Assembly (NCBI GenBank): GCA_023935145.1
Contig: CM043699.1
Coordinates: 70,899,638 to 70,963,637, forward strand
Reading direction: 5' to 3'
Origin: Bretschneidera sinensis
Taxonomy: Eukaryota > Streptophyta > Magnoliopsida > Brassicales > Akaniaceae
Length of the DNA stretch: 64,000 nt
Shown here: piece after piece, positions 20,154 to 32,939 of the stretch
How the letters are laid out: every line of letters begins with the position of its first letter
Position numbering within the stretch: the stretch's first letter is position 1
The notes under the pieces: generated by a model
Databases searched by the model: none
Told to the model about the DNA's origin: nothing
What the model saw: the letters and a program-made list of their open reading frames with translations, nothing else
Made by a program: the position numbers and the translations under genes

Positions 20154-21061
20154 TGTTGGTGTTTGTCTAAGGCTTAAACATGGTTTGAAAAGGTTCTTCA
20201 TAAGACCTTGGTGCCTCAGCACACAAAGTGTGCGCCTCAACGCATAGCAAGTGAAAAGGAGTGCAGCATCAGGTCAAGCCACGGCCCAGCCTTCCCAAGC
20301 CACGGTGCCTAGCATGGAGGAAGCCTGGAGGAGGTGTGCGCCGTGGCTCAGCCTCCCTTAGGCCGCGGCGCCCAGAGAGTGATGCATGTGTGCCCTGACT
20401 TGAGCCGCGGCCTGCCCTGTTCTAGGTTGTGGCGCCAAGCACACTAAGACTAGTTTCTTCAGCCTTTTAAGAGGTGCGTGGATGCAGGAACAAAACACAC
20501 AGGATCACTAAGGATTGAAGAAGGGCTATGATTGAATGGTCCTCAAGATCCATGGGTGGAGATTGACTTCAAAGATTGGCTCAAAAAGTGGTGCACTATA
20601 TAAAGGGTCACCTAGCTTCAGTCTCAACATAATAACATAACAAACACAAGTGATCATCATACAAGAGAATTCAAGTGCAAGTGTGAGAGTACAAAGACAC
20701 AAAACATAGGAGAGGCACTAGAATAGATCTCAAAAGAGAGGCTGGTTGTAAAGAGAGAGTAGCATAGAGTGGATAGAGGGCTTTGTAATAGTTCTTATCA
20801 CTTTCTTTCTTCTCTTCTTTGGTTCTTCAAGAACTTGAGATTCTTGAAGGGTTGTTGCTGAAACTTGTAAAAACTCATTGATTTAGTGCAGAGAGTTTAA
20901 AGGAACTCACGAGGACGTAAGCTATTGCCGAACCTCGATAACAATTTTTGTGTTATTTCTTTTCTTTGATTTCTATTTCCGTTTTTTATCATTACAAGTC
21001 ATTCTAGACTTGGGTGTTTGGAAGATCACCACCTGGACATCTCTAAGGTGATTTCTCAATA
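20154..21061 (+). repeat. 5' LTR of element A
   Basis: Starts TGTTGGTGTTTGTC and ends TTTCTCAATA, where the expected end is CAACA. U3 has repeated GC-rich words (GCCGCGGCCCAGCC, GCCGCGGCGCCCAG, about 20275-20425). The TATA box is ACTATATAAAGGGTC at about 20596. Confidence 0.9.
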
Positions 21062-21062
21062 G

Positions 21063-21075
21063 TGGTATCAAAGCC
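21063..21075 (+). promoter_or_regulatory. Primer binding site, initiator tRNA-Met
   Basis: TGGTATCAAAGCC begins one base after the 5' LTR. It is complementary to the 3' end of plant initiator tRNA-Met (TGGTATCAGAGCC) with one mismatch. Confidence 0.88.
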
Positions 21076-21315
21076 AAAGGAGCTTTAGTGAGAGGGTATC
21101 GGAGCTGGAACAGAAGGTATCAGAGTCAAGACTCCAAGAATCAAAGATCAACTTCTTGGGTGATTTAAGAATGGAGTAAAGATCAAGATCTGATCGTGTT
21201 CTTGAGGGTGATTTAAGAACGGTATTGAGATCAATCTTCGATCGTGTTCTTGAGGTTTAGAAGAAGTTGGAAAATAATTGTGGGTGTTACATAAATTTGG
21301 GATTTTCTCTGCAAG

Positions 21316-24300
21316 ATGGCTTCAAATTTCATTTTTGAGAAGTTTGATGGAAAGAGAGACTTTGCCCTTTGGAAGTGGAAGATCAAGGTTGTTCTTATGC
21401 AACAGAAGGTGGAGATGGCTATTGGAGAAGATGACGTTTTTTAAGCAAGTATCACGGAGGACCAGCGAATTGAGATGAAGAAGATGGTATACAGCACCAT
21501 TTTCTTGCACATGTCAGTAGCATGACAAGGGAGTGCGGAGACTCAGAAGATCCAGCTGTCATATAGAAGAAACTAGATGAGTTGTTTCTTACCAAGACTC
21601 TCCTGAATAAGATTTATCTTCTTAAAAGAATCTTTTCTTTTAAAATGGATCCTAATAAAGAGTTGCAAGATAATCTTGATGTGTTTAATAAGTTGGTTCA
21701 AGATTTGAATAGCTATAGCATAACATTCCCGGATGAACAATTGGTTGTTATTTTGTTAAATTTTCTTCCTGATTATTTTGATAATTTGATTAATTCTATT
21801 GAATATGGAAGAGATACACTAACCAAGAAAATCGTGATTAATACTATAAGCGCTCATGATTTTAAAGCCAAGATGAGAGAAGCATTAAGTGGAGAAGGGT
21901 TGATCATTAGAGGAAGGCCAGCAACTCAGAATGGCAGTAGCATTCATGGAAACTACCGGGAGAAATCAAGAGATAGAGGGCAGAGCCATGGGAGATCTCA
22001 CTCCAAATCAAGATTTGGAGAAAATAGATGCTTCTACTACAATAAGGAGGGCCATTTCAGGAAAGATTACAAGAAGAAGATGTGGTATAAGAGAGGAAGA
22101 AGTCATACCAATAATGGAGAGGCTTCGGTTGCCAAAGGAGAATAGCAAGATGATGTTTTTGTCATGTTCTCAAATGTGAGCAGGAAGCAAGGCAGAGAGA
22201 AATGGATTATGGATTCCAGGTGCACTTATCACATGTGCCCTCATAAGGATTGGTTCAAGAACTTCAAGGAAATCAATGATGGAAAGGTTTTCTTGAGAAA
22301 TGACACTTCTTGCTAGGTGAGGGGGATAGAAGACATCGAATTGAGGATGTTTGATGGAGTCACAAGGCTGCTACGGAATGTGAGGTATCTTCCAGATTTG
22401 GAAAGGAATTTGATCTCATTGGGGCAGCTGGATTCCATGGGGTATACATATAAAGCAGAGGGAGGAAAGATCAAGGTGACTAAGGGATCTTTGATAGTGA
22501 TCCAAGCAGCAATAAAAGATGGACTCTATGGGATGATCGGAGAGACAAAAATCAAGGATCAAGCAGCAAGCTTGATGGTTGAGATGGATAAAGCAGCCTT
22601 TTGACACACTCTCTTGGCACATATGAGCAAAAAATTCCTGCAAGTTCTCAACAAGGATGGTCTACTTGGTGGTGACAAAGTAGAGAAATTTGATTTCTAT
22701 GAGTGTTGCGTTCTTGGGAGGCAACAACGGGTCAGCTTCAACACCGGAGTGAACAAGTCTAAGGGGATTCTTGACTACATTCATTCGGACCTTTGGGGAC
22801 CAGCAAGAACACCAACACAAGGAGGTAACTTTTAATTTCTGTCTTTAATTGATGATTATTCCAGAAAGGTTTGGGTTTATTTGCTTAAAAATAAATCAGA
22901 TGCTTTGAATAAATTTGTGGTGTGGAAAAAGTTGCTGGAGACTCAAATGGGTAGGGTAGTTAAGGTTTTACGAACCGATAATGGCTTAGAATTTTGCAAT
23001 AAGGATTTTGATAAATTCTATAAGTTAAATGGCATACTAAGAGATAGAACGGTTGTAAAAACACCTCAGCAAAATGGAGTTGCTGAGAGGATGAATAGGA
23101 CCCTTATGGAAAAGGTTAGGTGCATGTTAATTAGGTCTAGTTTACCAAAATATTTTTGGGGGGAAGCTGTGTCTACTACTATATATTTGGTTAATAGATC
23201 ACCCTCTAGAGCTTTAAAGCTCAAGACTCCCATAGAGATGTGGAGTGGGAAACCCCCTGAGTTGAGCAACCTTAGGACTTTTGGGTGTGCTACATTTGCA
23301 CATCAAAAGGATGATAAACTTAACCCAAGGTCTAGAAAATGTGTGTTTCTAGGGTATGATGATGGGGTTAAGGGGTATAGGTTGTGGTCCTTAGAACCAA
23401 AAGGAATGAAACTCATAATAAGTAGCGATATTATTTTTAATGAATTGTTATTTCCCTATTTGGAGAAAACTAACCCTGCAAGGGCTAGTGAGCAAACCAG
23501 TCCGGAATTTGTGGAGCATCGCATCAAGGAAAATTCAGTTCAGGTAAAGCAAGAAAGGCAAGAGGGTTCAGACCAAGTAGAGCCTATTGATGAAGGCCAA
23601 GCTCGGGATACTCAAGAGGAGGCTGAACTGGAAGGGGATGATGCAGCAAGTCAGAATGACTACCAGCTCACAAGGGACCAGGAAAGGAGGGTGGTCAGAC
23701 CACCTTTGAGATATGGGTTTGCGGATGCTAATGTAGCAGCTCCTTATTCAGAAGGAGGGATGGTTGAACCAGAAACTTACATGGAAGCCATGGAATGTAA
23801 GGAGTCATCAAAGTGGCATCTAGCTATGGAGGAAGAAATGGATTCTTTGAGGAAGAACAACTCTTGGGAATTGGTGCCCAAACCAGAAAAACAAAGAGTT
23901 TGAGATTGTAAATGAGTTTACAAGATCAAAGAAGGGAACACTCCAGGGAATAAAGTCCAGTATAAAGCTAGGCTGGTGGCGAAGGGGTTCATACAAAGAG
24001 AAGGCATAGATTTCACCAAAATATTCTCACTGGTTGTGAAGTACAAGACGATATGGATAGTATTGGCAATGGTGGTCTAATTCAATTAGGAAATCGAGTA
24101 AATGGATGTGAAGACAGTGTTCTTACATGGAGGGCTTGATGAGACCATCTACATGAGGCAACCCAAAGGCTATAAGGAAGGAAGGCAGGGAGAGTTGGTG
24201 TGCCAATTGAAAAAATCTCTCTATGGCCTGAAGCAATCACCTCAGTAATGGAATAAGAGGTTTGATTCCTTTGTAACTAGCTTGGGTTTCATGAGGAGCT

Positions 24301-24700
24301 ACTATGATTCGTGCTTGTACTATAAGGGGCACAAGGTGGAGGAAGTGGTGATCATCCTCATCTATGTTAACGATACGTTGTTGATTGGGAGCAGCATGGA
24401 GAGGATAGAAGAATTGAAGTCTCAACTTAATTTAGAGTTTGAGATGAAGGATCTTGGCCATGCATATAAAATCCTTAGGATGAATATAATCCGGGAAAGG
24501 GAGAGAAACAGATTGAAGATTTCTCAGACTTCCTACATAGAGAAGATGATATCTAAGTTCTCTATGGAAGATAGCAAACCAGTGAAGGTTCCCTTTGCTG
24601 GTCATTTCAAGTTTTCTTCTAGCAATCAATGTCCGAGATCAGAGGTGGAGAAGAAGGAAATGGAAAAGGTCCCTTACTCTAGTGCTGTTGGTTCAGTTAT
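21316..24700 (+). pseudogene. Element A gag-pol, first part (gag to RT)
   Basis: Starts at ATG 21316 (MASNFIFEKFDGKRDF). The gag body is open at 21582-22145 and ends in a zinc knuckle that has lost two cysteines (CFYYNKEGHFRKDY instead of CX2CX4HX4C). Protease follows at about 22204 with DSRCTYHM, where Gly of the DSG site is Arg. Integrase: D of SDLWGP at about 22787, D of RTDNGLEF at about 22977 and E of NGVAERMN at about 23085 are all present, in frames broken near 22595 and 22833. RT spans about 23790-24700 with LYGLKQS, then IYVNDTLLIG. The frame stops at 22317 and 23902 and elsewhere. The reading frame is cut at 24700 by B and resumes at 34147. Confidence 0.87.
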
Positions 24701-25900
24701 TGGTGGGTGTCGAATCCAACAAATAATAAAATTCTCACTCTCAAAAATACAAATTGTAACAGTGATGAGCAAGGTCGAATCCACAGGGATTGGGTAGATT
24801 TATTTTAATGAAAAATAAAGTAAAGAAAAAAAAGCTAGGGTTTGAAATATCGGAGTGAAATAAAAGAGAAAGCAATTATAATCAACTAAAAACTAAGGAG
24901 AAATCAATATCGGGCAAATATCCAACCGAAGGTATAATTTCAGAATTGGTTCAGAGAATTGATCACAGATACAAGGATAAAATCTTCTATTCTTCACCAA
25001 ATTGGTTATGGTTGCTAACAAGCTCTAACAACCTATCTCTCCTTACTTTCTCGATAACCAAAACAAGCTCTTTGATTACTTCCCTTGTTAATAAACAACC
25101 CTAAATAAGCTCTTAGGATTTAATCTATCGACAGCATTAATAATTAGAGAGATTACCAATTCTAGCCAACAAATACACAAGCTCGATTCATTTAGACTAG
25201 GTTATATATCTCCATAACATAAATCGAAAAATCTGGTTATAATCAACTTTGTTATTTTACCACTAATATTAGAACGTTTAAACAATTATGGATTTAAAGT
25301 TCTAAATGGCAATTTATTGACCTGATAATTGAACAACGGCCCTTTGCATCAATCAACCAAGACAATAATTGATAATAAACACAGAAGATATATAAATAGA
25401 GAAGAAATAAAAGAGCAATGAAAATTTTTAGATCTCACAATTCTTGAAGAACCAAGACTCCAATTATCCTTCAGTTAGAAGAAGAGTATTTAGCTACTCA
25501 TAATTAAAAGAAAACCTAAAGAAAAGAGAAGAGGGATTTTCTATTCAACGGCCGCCTCTTCTGTCCGACCTTTTTTTCTTTCAGCTAGGGTTAGTATTTA
25601 TAACTTTCAAAACCCGCGGTCTGGGGCTGCAGCGCCAACTTCCTGGGGCTACAGTGCCAGGTTTCTGTCCACTCTTCATAAAAGCATGCCATTCCAGCGC
25701 TGCAGCGCCAACTTCCTGGGGCTGCAGCGCCAAGTTGCTGTCCACTCTTCATAAAATCTTGCTTTTGACTTCAATTTGATTCAACTCCTCAATCTACTCC
25801 ACAAAATATGAAACATAATCAAAATCCAAGATTTAAGAAATTATAACTATTAAAACATGAGGAAATATAACAAACATATAGATATTATGAACTCTTATCA
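24701..25900 (-). repeat. 3' LTR of element B (left copy)
   Basis: Matches 32940-34141. On the minus strand the TATA box is TTATAAATACTAACCC (about 25588-25603). Two or three copies of a GC-rich unit (GGGGCTGCAGCGCCAACTT on the plus strand, about 25622-25735) lie just upstream of it. The U5 part has AAGGTCGAATCCACAGGGA on the plus strand at about 24771-24789. Confidence 0.92.
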
Positions 25901-27535
25901 AATTCCCCCACACTTAAACAATGCTTGTCCTCAAGCATACAATAGCTCAAGTTCATCACCTTTTCTTATCCTCGTTCCTTCTTCTACCTTTACTCATCCT
26001 CTATAATCCAAATTATCATGCTTTAAAGATTTAAATCTAAAGACAAATAAGAAACAAACAATTTCATAGTATAAATTCTTATAAACCACACCATGATCAA
26101 TCACCTCAATGATCTTCTCGAAATCAAAATGCAATAGGATTTAACACCCTCTCATTGGATTCACTCAATACGCTCAAAGTGTTTAGGGTATCGATGAACT
26201 CTCAAGTCAAAACATAGAAGATCTTAACCATAAGCTTGCTAATATATCACATCAATGGATTGAATTGAATGCAAAGAATCTAAGGGTCTTAAATGGGTTG
26301 TAACGGGGCTTAGGTAAGGTGTGGTAAGAAGGAATTTTTAGGTACTTTTATCAGAGGAATTATACCAACTTCTCCACACAAAGCACAACTCAATAACATC
26401 AAATGTTTTCTTCAATCAATTCACTTCCAAACAATTAAAATTGCACAACTTTTCTCTCTTTTTAGCCGGCTATATTTTTTTTTCTTTTTGCAATTCATGG
26501 CACTTGTAACTTGAATCACTTTATTCCCAGCATCTTTCAATCCTTTCAGAGATAATTTGAAGCTTCATGTGAACAAGCTAGTACAATCCTTCAATTAGAG
26601 GTTCAAAAGAGGGAAATCGACAAAAGAATGGGTTAACATTACTTATACCATGGTTAACTTCCAACAAAAGGGCCAAGGTTCAAAATTGGCTTTCTAAGGT
26701 AAAAATAAAGGTAAGCTTTTTAAGAAAGCTAAATGGTTCCACCTAAATGCCCTTATTAATTCAATGCATCCAATTCAACAATGTAGTTTCATGACATGCA
26801 TAACAAAGCAAGTTCTAGAAAAATCAACTATGTGTGACAATCACTCAATTAAGAAAATGGAGCATAATATAATATGAATGCTCATTGGCTCAAAAGCGCA
26901 CAAAAAGGGTCATGTGCATTAGATCCAACACATTTTTCATTCAATTAATCATCATGAGCAGTTAATCATTGTGTAGTAAATAAGAATTCAACCGTTCATG
27001 CTAATCCCTTATTACGCTTCAATTTATCTCAATAATTCACAATAATCTAGATCATTTAAGACAAGCATTGACAGAATCTAGAATTCAGAAGAGAATGATC
27101 ACAAACAAGAACTAAAGTATCACTTGGATTTTGAAAATTTTCTTGAAAAGTGAAGTTCAAAGTAAAATCAAATTCAAATTCATATGTCAGAGACCGTCCC
27201 CCACACTTAATCCATACATTGTCCTCAATGTATCAAAAATAGATGCTCAAAAGCTATAAAAGAACAAGAGTAAGTAGAAAACTCCCCTAAAAATGTTGAG
27301 CATCAACCAAGATATCAGTCACGTGCTTGGGGGCGAAAGTGGTGTGAATCCCATGTAATCAAAGAAAGCTGTCATGTTTTGTCCATTCTGGCAACTTGGT
27401 CTTCGAGTCTTGCAAGCTGATCGCAAAAATAAAGAAAACAAATAAAACAAATAAAATAGGGAAAGTAAGACAAAAAGTTGGGTTGCCTCCCAAAAGCGCC
27501 GTTCTTTATCGTCTTTGGCTAGACGTTGTCACCTC
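25901..27535 (-). other. 3' untranslated region of element B with two PPT modules
   Basis: Non-coding. The polypurine tract next to the LTR (plus strand AAATTCCCCCACACTTAAAC, 25900-25919) is followed by TTGTCCTCAAGC. A second copy of the same module is at 27187-27222 (TCCCCCACACTTAATCC, then TTGTCCTCAATG). The post-pol motif (plus strand GGTTGCCTCCCAAAAGCGCC) is at about 27481-27500, about 40 bases after the integrase stop. Confidence 0.78.
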
Positions 27536-28354
27536 TTAATCGCCATAAGTCGGACATTCCAAGATAATTAGATCAACATTATACACTTGAAAACCTTCAT
27601 AAAAAGGTTTCAGACGATGACAATTGACCTTAAAAGTTTTACCTGTATCCGAACTTTGTATTTCAACTGCACCATGAGGAAATAGATTAGTAACAATAAA
27701 AGGACCTACCCATCTAGAACGCAATTTACCAGGAAATAACTTCAGTCTAGAGTGATAAAGTAAAACTTTCTGACCAATAGAAAATTTTTTTCTAGAAACT
27801 AGTTGATCATGAAAGGCTTTGGTCTTTTCTTTGTATACTCTCGAGCTTTCATAGGCATCATTGCGGATTTCCTCCAATTCTTGCAATTGTAATTTCCTTT
27901 GTCTTCCTGATTCATCCATTCCCATGTTGCAATGCTTGGCAGCCCAATATGCCTTGTGTTCTAGTTCGACTGGGAGATGACATGGTTTTCCAAATACCAA
28001 ATGGTAAGGAGACATACCTATGGGGGTCTTATAGGCTGTTCGGTAGGCCCATAGTGCATCATCAAGCTGCATACTCCAATCCTTCCTATTTGGGTTGACA
28101 GTTTTCTCGAGTATGGACTTGATATCTCTATTAGATACTTCAGCTTGCCCATTTGTTTGTGGATGATAAGCAGTTGAGATGCGGTGTGTAACATTATATT
28201 TCTTAAATAAAGCCCCCACTACTCTGTTGCAAAAATGAGTCCCACGATCACTTATTATAGCTCTTGGTGTCCCGAACCTGACAAAAATATGAGATTTGAC
28301 AAAATCTACAGCTACTTTAGCATCGTCAGTCTGAGTAGCCTCAGCTTCTACTCA
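27536..28354 (-). pseudogene. Element B integrase, C-terminal half
   Basis: The frame reads leftward from just after a TGA stop at 28352-28354 that replaces the expected Trp of DYVSKWVEA. It carries [12 protein letters not shown] with the last catalytic Glu, the [16 protein letters not shown] block, and the C-terminal GPF-type beta-barrel ([12 protein letters not shown]). The frame ends at 27536 and the conserved post-pol motif follows. Apart from the stop this half is intact. Confidence 0.88.
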
Positions 28355-29179
28355 TTTTGAAACATAATCCACAACAAGAATGATGTAAACATTACCATAA
28401 GAAGAAGGAAAAGGGCCAATGAAATCAATACCCCACACATCAAATATTTCACAAACAAGAATAGGGGTGAGTGGCATTTGGTCTCTATGCCCTAAATTTC
28501 CAGTTTTCTGACACTGTTCACATGCTTTACAAAACATATATGAATCACGAAATAAAATAGGCCAAAACAATCCACATTCTAACACCTTACGAGCTGTTCT
28601 TTTGGGACCAAAATGTCCTCCGCATGCATATGAATGGAAAATTTTCAAAATGGAAGGAGTTTTTTGTTGAGAGACGCACCTTCGAATAATTTGATCAGAA
28701 CAATGTTTCCACAAATAAGGATCATCCCAAACATAATATTTAGCATCACTTTTGATTTTATCTCTTTGAGCTCTAGACAAATCATCTGGCAGTTTTCTAG
28801 TAACTAGATAATTAACCATATCAGCATACCAGGGGATTAACTTTTCAATAGAAAAGAGATACTCATCTGGAAAGTCATCTTGCAATGGTGATGGTTCTTC
28901 GTTTGTGGGCAATCTACTGAGATGATCTGCGACCAAATTCTCTGCACCTTTTTTATCGCGTATCTCCAAATTGAACTCTTGTAGCAAAAGTATCCACCGA
29001 ATGAGTCTGCGTTTTGCCTCCTTCTTTGACAGCAAATACTTGAGAGCTGCATGATCAGAATAAACAATTACTTTAGTGCCAAGTAAATATGGACGAAATT
29101 TTTCTAAAGCAAAAACAATAGCTAGAAGTTCTTTTTCCGTCGTTGAATAGTTCCTCTGTGCACTATCAAGTGTTTTTCA
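28352..29179 (-). pseudogene. Element B RNase H and N-terminal integrase
   Basis: Reading leftward from the TGA at 29177-29179: RNase H with [19 protein letters not shown], then VADHLSRLP at the domain end; the integrase zinc region (H near 28620, then [12 protein letters not shown] at about 28500-28535); and the first catalytic Asp in [11 protein letters not shown] at about 28410. It stops at 28352. The frame continues directly in the next segment. Confidence 0.88.
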
Positions 29180-31676
29180 AGCATAATAGATGGCATGAGA
29201 AACTCGTCCAACTCTTTGTCCAAGAACAGCACCAACTGCATGATTGCTTGCATCACACATGATTTCGAATGGAAGATCCCAGTTCGGTGGCCGGATAATT
29301 GGCGTCGAAGTCAGCATATCCTTCAACTTATTGAATGCATCTTTGCACACCTCATCAAATTTGAACATCACATCTTTTTTGCAATAATCTACATAAGGGT
29401 TGAGTGATTTTAGAAAAATCCTTGATAAAGCGTCGATAAAATCCTGCATGTCTAAGAAAAGAGCGAATTTCCCGCACACTTGCGGGATAAGGCAAAGATT
29501 TGATAATTTCTATCTTAGCTTTATCAACTTCAATTCCCTTAGAAGATACAATATGGCCTAGAATAATACTTTGATCAACCATAAAGCGACACTTTTCATA
29601 ATTAAGAACAAGGTTTGTTTCTATGCATCTTTTAAGCACTTTTGTAAGGTTAGTTAAACAAGTATCAAAAGAATTACCATAGACTGTAAAGTCATCCATA
29701 AATACCTCTATGGTATTTTCTACGTACTCTGAAAATATACTAACCATACACCTTTGAAATGTAGCAAAAGCGTTGCAAAGTCCAAATGGCATTTGTCGGT
29801 ATGCAAAAGTGCCAAACGGGCATGTGAATGTGGTTTTTTCTTGATCCTCCGGTGCGACTGGGATTTGATGAAAACTTGAATAACCATCAAAACAACAATA
29901 ATGAGTACGACTAGCCAAACATTCAAGCATTTGATCAACAAATGGAAGAGGAAAGTGGTCTTTTCTAGTTGATGCATTTAACTTCCTGTAATCTATACAA
30001 ACCCGCCACCCGTTTTGGATTCGAGTGGGCACCAACTCACCATCAGGATTTTTTATTACTGTTATACCTATTTTCTTTGGCACAACCTGAATCGGACTTA
30101 CCCATTTACTATCTGAAATTGGATAGATCATACCTGCATCGAGAAGTTTCAAAATCTCTTTCTTTACCACTTCCATCATTGGTGGATTCAGTCGGCGTTG
30201 GGCTTCTCTAGACAGCTTACAATCTTCCTCTAATAGTATCCTATACATGAATGTGGAAGGGCTCAATCCCTTAATGTCAGCTATAGTCCAGTCAATAGCC
30301 TCTTTATACTCTCTAAGCATCCAAATCAACTTTTCTTCCTCTAATATGGAAAGTTTGTTTGAGATTATCACCGGAAGAGTTTCTCCTTCTCCCAAAAATG
30401 CATATTTCAGATGATCTGGTAAGGGTTTTAATCCCAATTTCGGTGCCTGCACAATAGAAGGAATAAGTTTTGTGTGAGAAAGAGACAAATCAATGTAAGA
30501 CACCTCATACCTTACAGGTTTAAGTGATTCTAATTCGTAGATTGCATCCTGTAGGTCGGACTCCAACATAAACTTCCTGATGATCTTTCGTAGCCCTTCA
30601 AGAGTGAGATGCCTGCTAAGTGTAACTTTTAGCTTATCATCATCAACTAGATCAAAGATTTCCTGCGCTAACGGGTCAATAACATCCATAACAAAAACAG
30701 AAGACACATCATTAAGGTACCTTATGGCGTCATAAATATTGAATTTAATAATTTCACCATCAAATTCCATTGTGAGAGTACCATCATGCACATCAATTTT
30801 TGTCCTAGATGTTTTTAGAAATGGCCTTCCTAATAACATTAATGTTGAATTAGAAGAGTCATCTTCTTCCATGTCAAGAGCATAAAAATCAGCAGGAAAG
30901 ACCAACCCATTAACTTGTACTAAGACATCCTCCAAAACTCCTTCAGGATATACATTAGATCTATCAGCAAGTTGAATAATCACACCTATTTCTTTTAATG
31001 GACCAATATTCAAAGATGAATAAATAGAGAGAGGCATGACATTTATTGAAGCTCCTAGATCTAGCATTGCTCTTTCAATCCTAACATCACCTAGTTTGCA
31101 AGGGATAGTAAACATACCTGCGTCCTTGCATTTTGGAGGTAATTTTTTCTGGAGGATGGCTGAAATATTTTCCCCCATAGTTATCATTTCATTACCTTTC
31201 AACTTCCTCTTGTTAGTGCATAACTCCTTGAGAAATTTAGCATATCGAGGCATTTGTTTAATTGCATCAAGTAAAGGAATATTTACCTCAACCTTGCGAA
31301 AAGTTTCAAGAATTTCCTTCTCTTTCTCCTCTTTTTTCGATTTATTCAGTCTAGTAGGAAAGGGAGGATTTGTCACCAATGCCTTTGGTTGTTCACTATC
31401 GAGTCCTCTAGGCTGGTCAGTTTGAGGTTGAGAAGCAACTACTTCTTTTTCAATTTTTTCTCCACGTGCTGCCTTACTGGGTTCCTTCAACTCCTTCCCG
31501 CTTCTCAAGGTAACTGCACTAGCATTTTGTTTTGGGTTAACAATAGTTTGGGAGGGCAATTTACCTTGAGATTCCAATCGGTTCACAGAAGATGCAAGTT
31601 GACTCATTTGGTTCTCCAATTGTTGAATGCTTGTTCTTGTCTCCTGTTGAAATTGTTGCGTGTTAGTTGCAAGTTA
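29177..31676 (-). pseudogene. Element B protease, RT and start of RNase H
   Basis: Open from the TAA at 31674-31676 down to 29355 (754 codons from the first Met): an aspartic protease with MLDLGASINVMPLSIY at about 31035-31085, a long linker, then RT with IDYRKLNASTRKDHFPLPF at about 29950-30010 and FMDDFTVYG at about 29670-29700, and GHAGF-type block RHAGFYRRFIKDFSK near 29420-29470. A run of six T on the plus strand (29375-29380), where five would keep the frame, shifts reading. The RNase H start (PPNWDLPFEIMCDAS at about 29245-29290) therefore lies in another frame and ends at the TGA at 29177. LINE- or env-like domains are absent. Confidence 0.88.
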
Positions 31677-32894
31677 TTTAACAATTTCTTCTAGAGACAT
31701 ACTTGAACTTGTGGAGTTTTGTTGTGGTGGTGGAACAGGCGGTCTATGCTGAAAGTGTTGGAATGGTGGTCTTGCTTCATAGCTTAAATTGGGATGAACC
31801 CTCCATCCTGGGTTGTAGGTATTTGAGTAGGGATCGTATTTCCTTTGTAGTGGGCCTGGAAATCCTCCAGCTGCATTGGCATGCTCATAGGAATCATCTC
31901 GAAGTGTAGGGCACATGTCAGTTGGATGACCGATGGTGGCACAAATCCCACAAGCTTTCACTTGTTGCATATTTCCTACAGCTAACTGTTGGACAACAGA
32001 ATGTAGATTGGATATTTGATTTACAATGGAAGATATACTTACCTCATTCACCCTTATTGGAGATGTGTCCTACCTGAATCCAAATTGTTGTGAGTTAGCG
32101 GCCATGATGGAGATCAATTCTCTAGTGTCACGAGGAGTTTTGTTCACTATGGCACCTCCACTCGCTGCATCCATCATCTTCCTTTCCATGGGTAAGAGCC
32201 CTTCGTAGAAATATTGAATGAGGAGTTGTTCAGAAATTCCATGTTGTGGGCAGCTTGCACAGAGTTGCTTAAATCTTTCCGAATACTCGTGAAGGGTCTT
32301 TGTATCTTTCTGTTTTATTCCACATATCTCCCTTCTAATGCCAGCAGCTCGTGATGTAGGGAAAAATTTATTAAGAAATAATCTCACCATCTCCATCCAT
32401 GTGGTTATAGAGCCAGGGGGCAAATAAAATAACCAATCCTTTGCTTTTTCAGTCAGCGAGAATGAAAAAGCACGTAATTTGATTTGATCTTCGGTCATTC
32501 TTTGTGGTTTCATGCTTGAACATACCACATGGAATTCCTTCAGATGCTTGTGAGGATCTTCATTCTCAAGACCACGAAAAGTTGGGAGCAAATGGATTAA
32601 TCCAGATTTTAACTCAAAACCCACTTCCAAAGCTGGATATGTAATGCAGAGTGGCTGTTGATTTAAATTTGGTGCAGCCAATTCCCTTAAAGTTCTCTCT
32701 TGATTGGCCATTGCTTCTTCTGTTTCAGAATCGCTAGATGAATCAACTAAGTCAGGTACTGAATTAAATCCGGGGGGTGAAGATGAAGATGCTTGTTTGT
32801 CACGCAATTTAGCTTCCTTCCTCAACTCCCGAGCTTTCTTCTCAATCTCAGGATTGTATTAGAGTTCACCTGCACGAGAAGATCGAAGCATTAA
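31674..32894 (-). pseudogene. Element B gag
   Basis: The frame can be followed from an ATG at about 32894 (MLRSSRAGEL) through three in-frame stops, at 32859-32861 (TAA), 32070-32072 (TAG) and 31674-31676 (TAA). The long open part (32070-32825) holds the retrotrans-gag capsid-like domain with LPPGSITTWMEMVRLFLNKF and the block LHEYSERFKQLCASCP. The zinc knuckle CGICATIGHPTDMC is at about 31915-31955, followed by the YDPYSNTYNPGW segment also seen in element 1. Gag and pol are in one frame, as in related plant elements. Confidence 0.87.
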
Positions 32895-32915
32895 AACAAA
32901 TCTAATTAACACCAA

Positions 32916-32933
32916 TCCCCGGCAACGGCGCCA
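32916..32933 (-). promoter_or_regulatory. Primer binding site of element B, tRNA-Asp
   Basis: The plus strand reads TCCCCGGCAACGGCGCCA, identical to the 3' end of plant tRNA-Asp(GUC). On the minus strand it therefore binds that tRNA without mismatch, six bases inside the 5' LTR. Confidence 0.9.
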
Positions 32934-32939
32934 AAAATT

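Noticed and set aside
32916..32933. Possible tRNA-Asp gene fragment
   Set aside because: Only the last 18 bases of the tRNA are present, placed exactly at the LTR border, which identifies it as a primer binding site.
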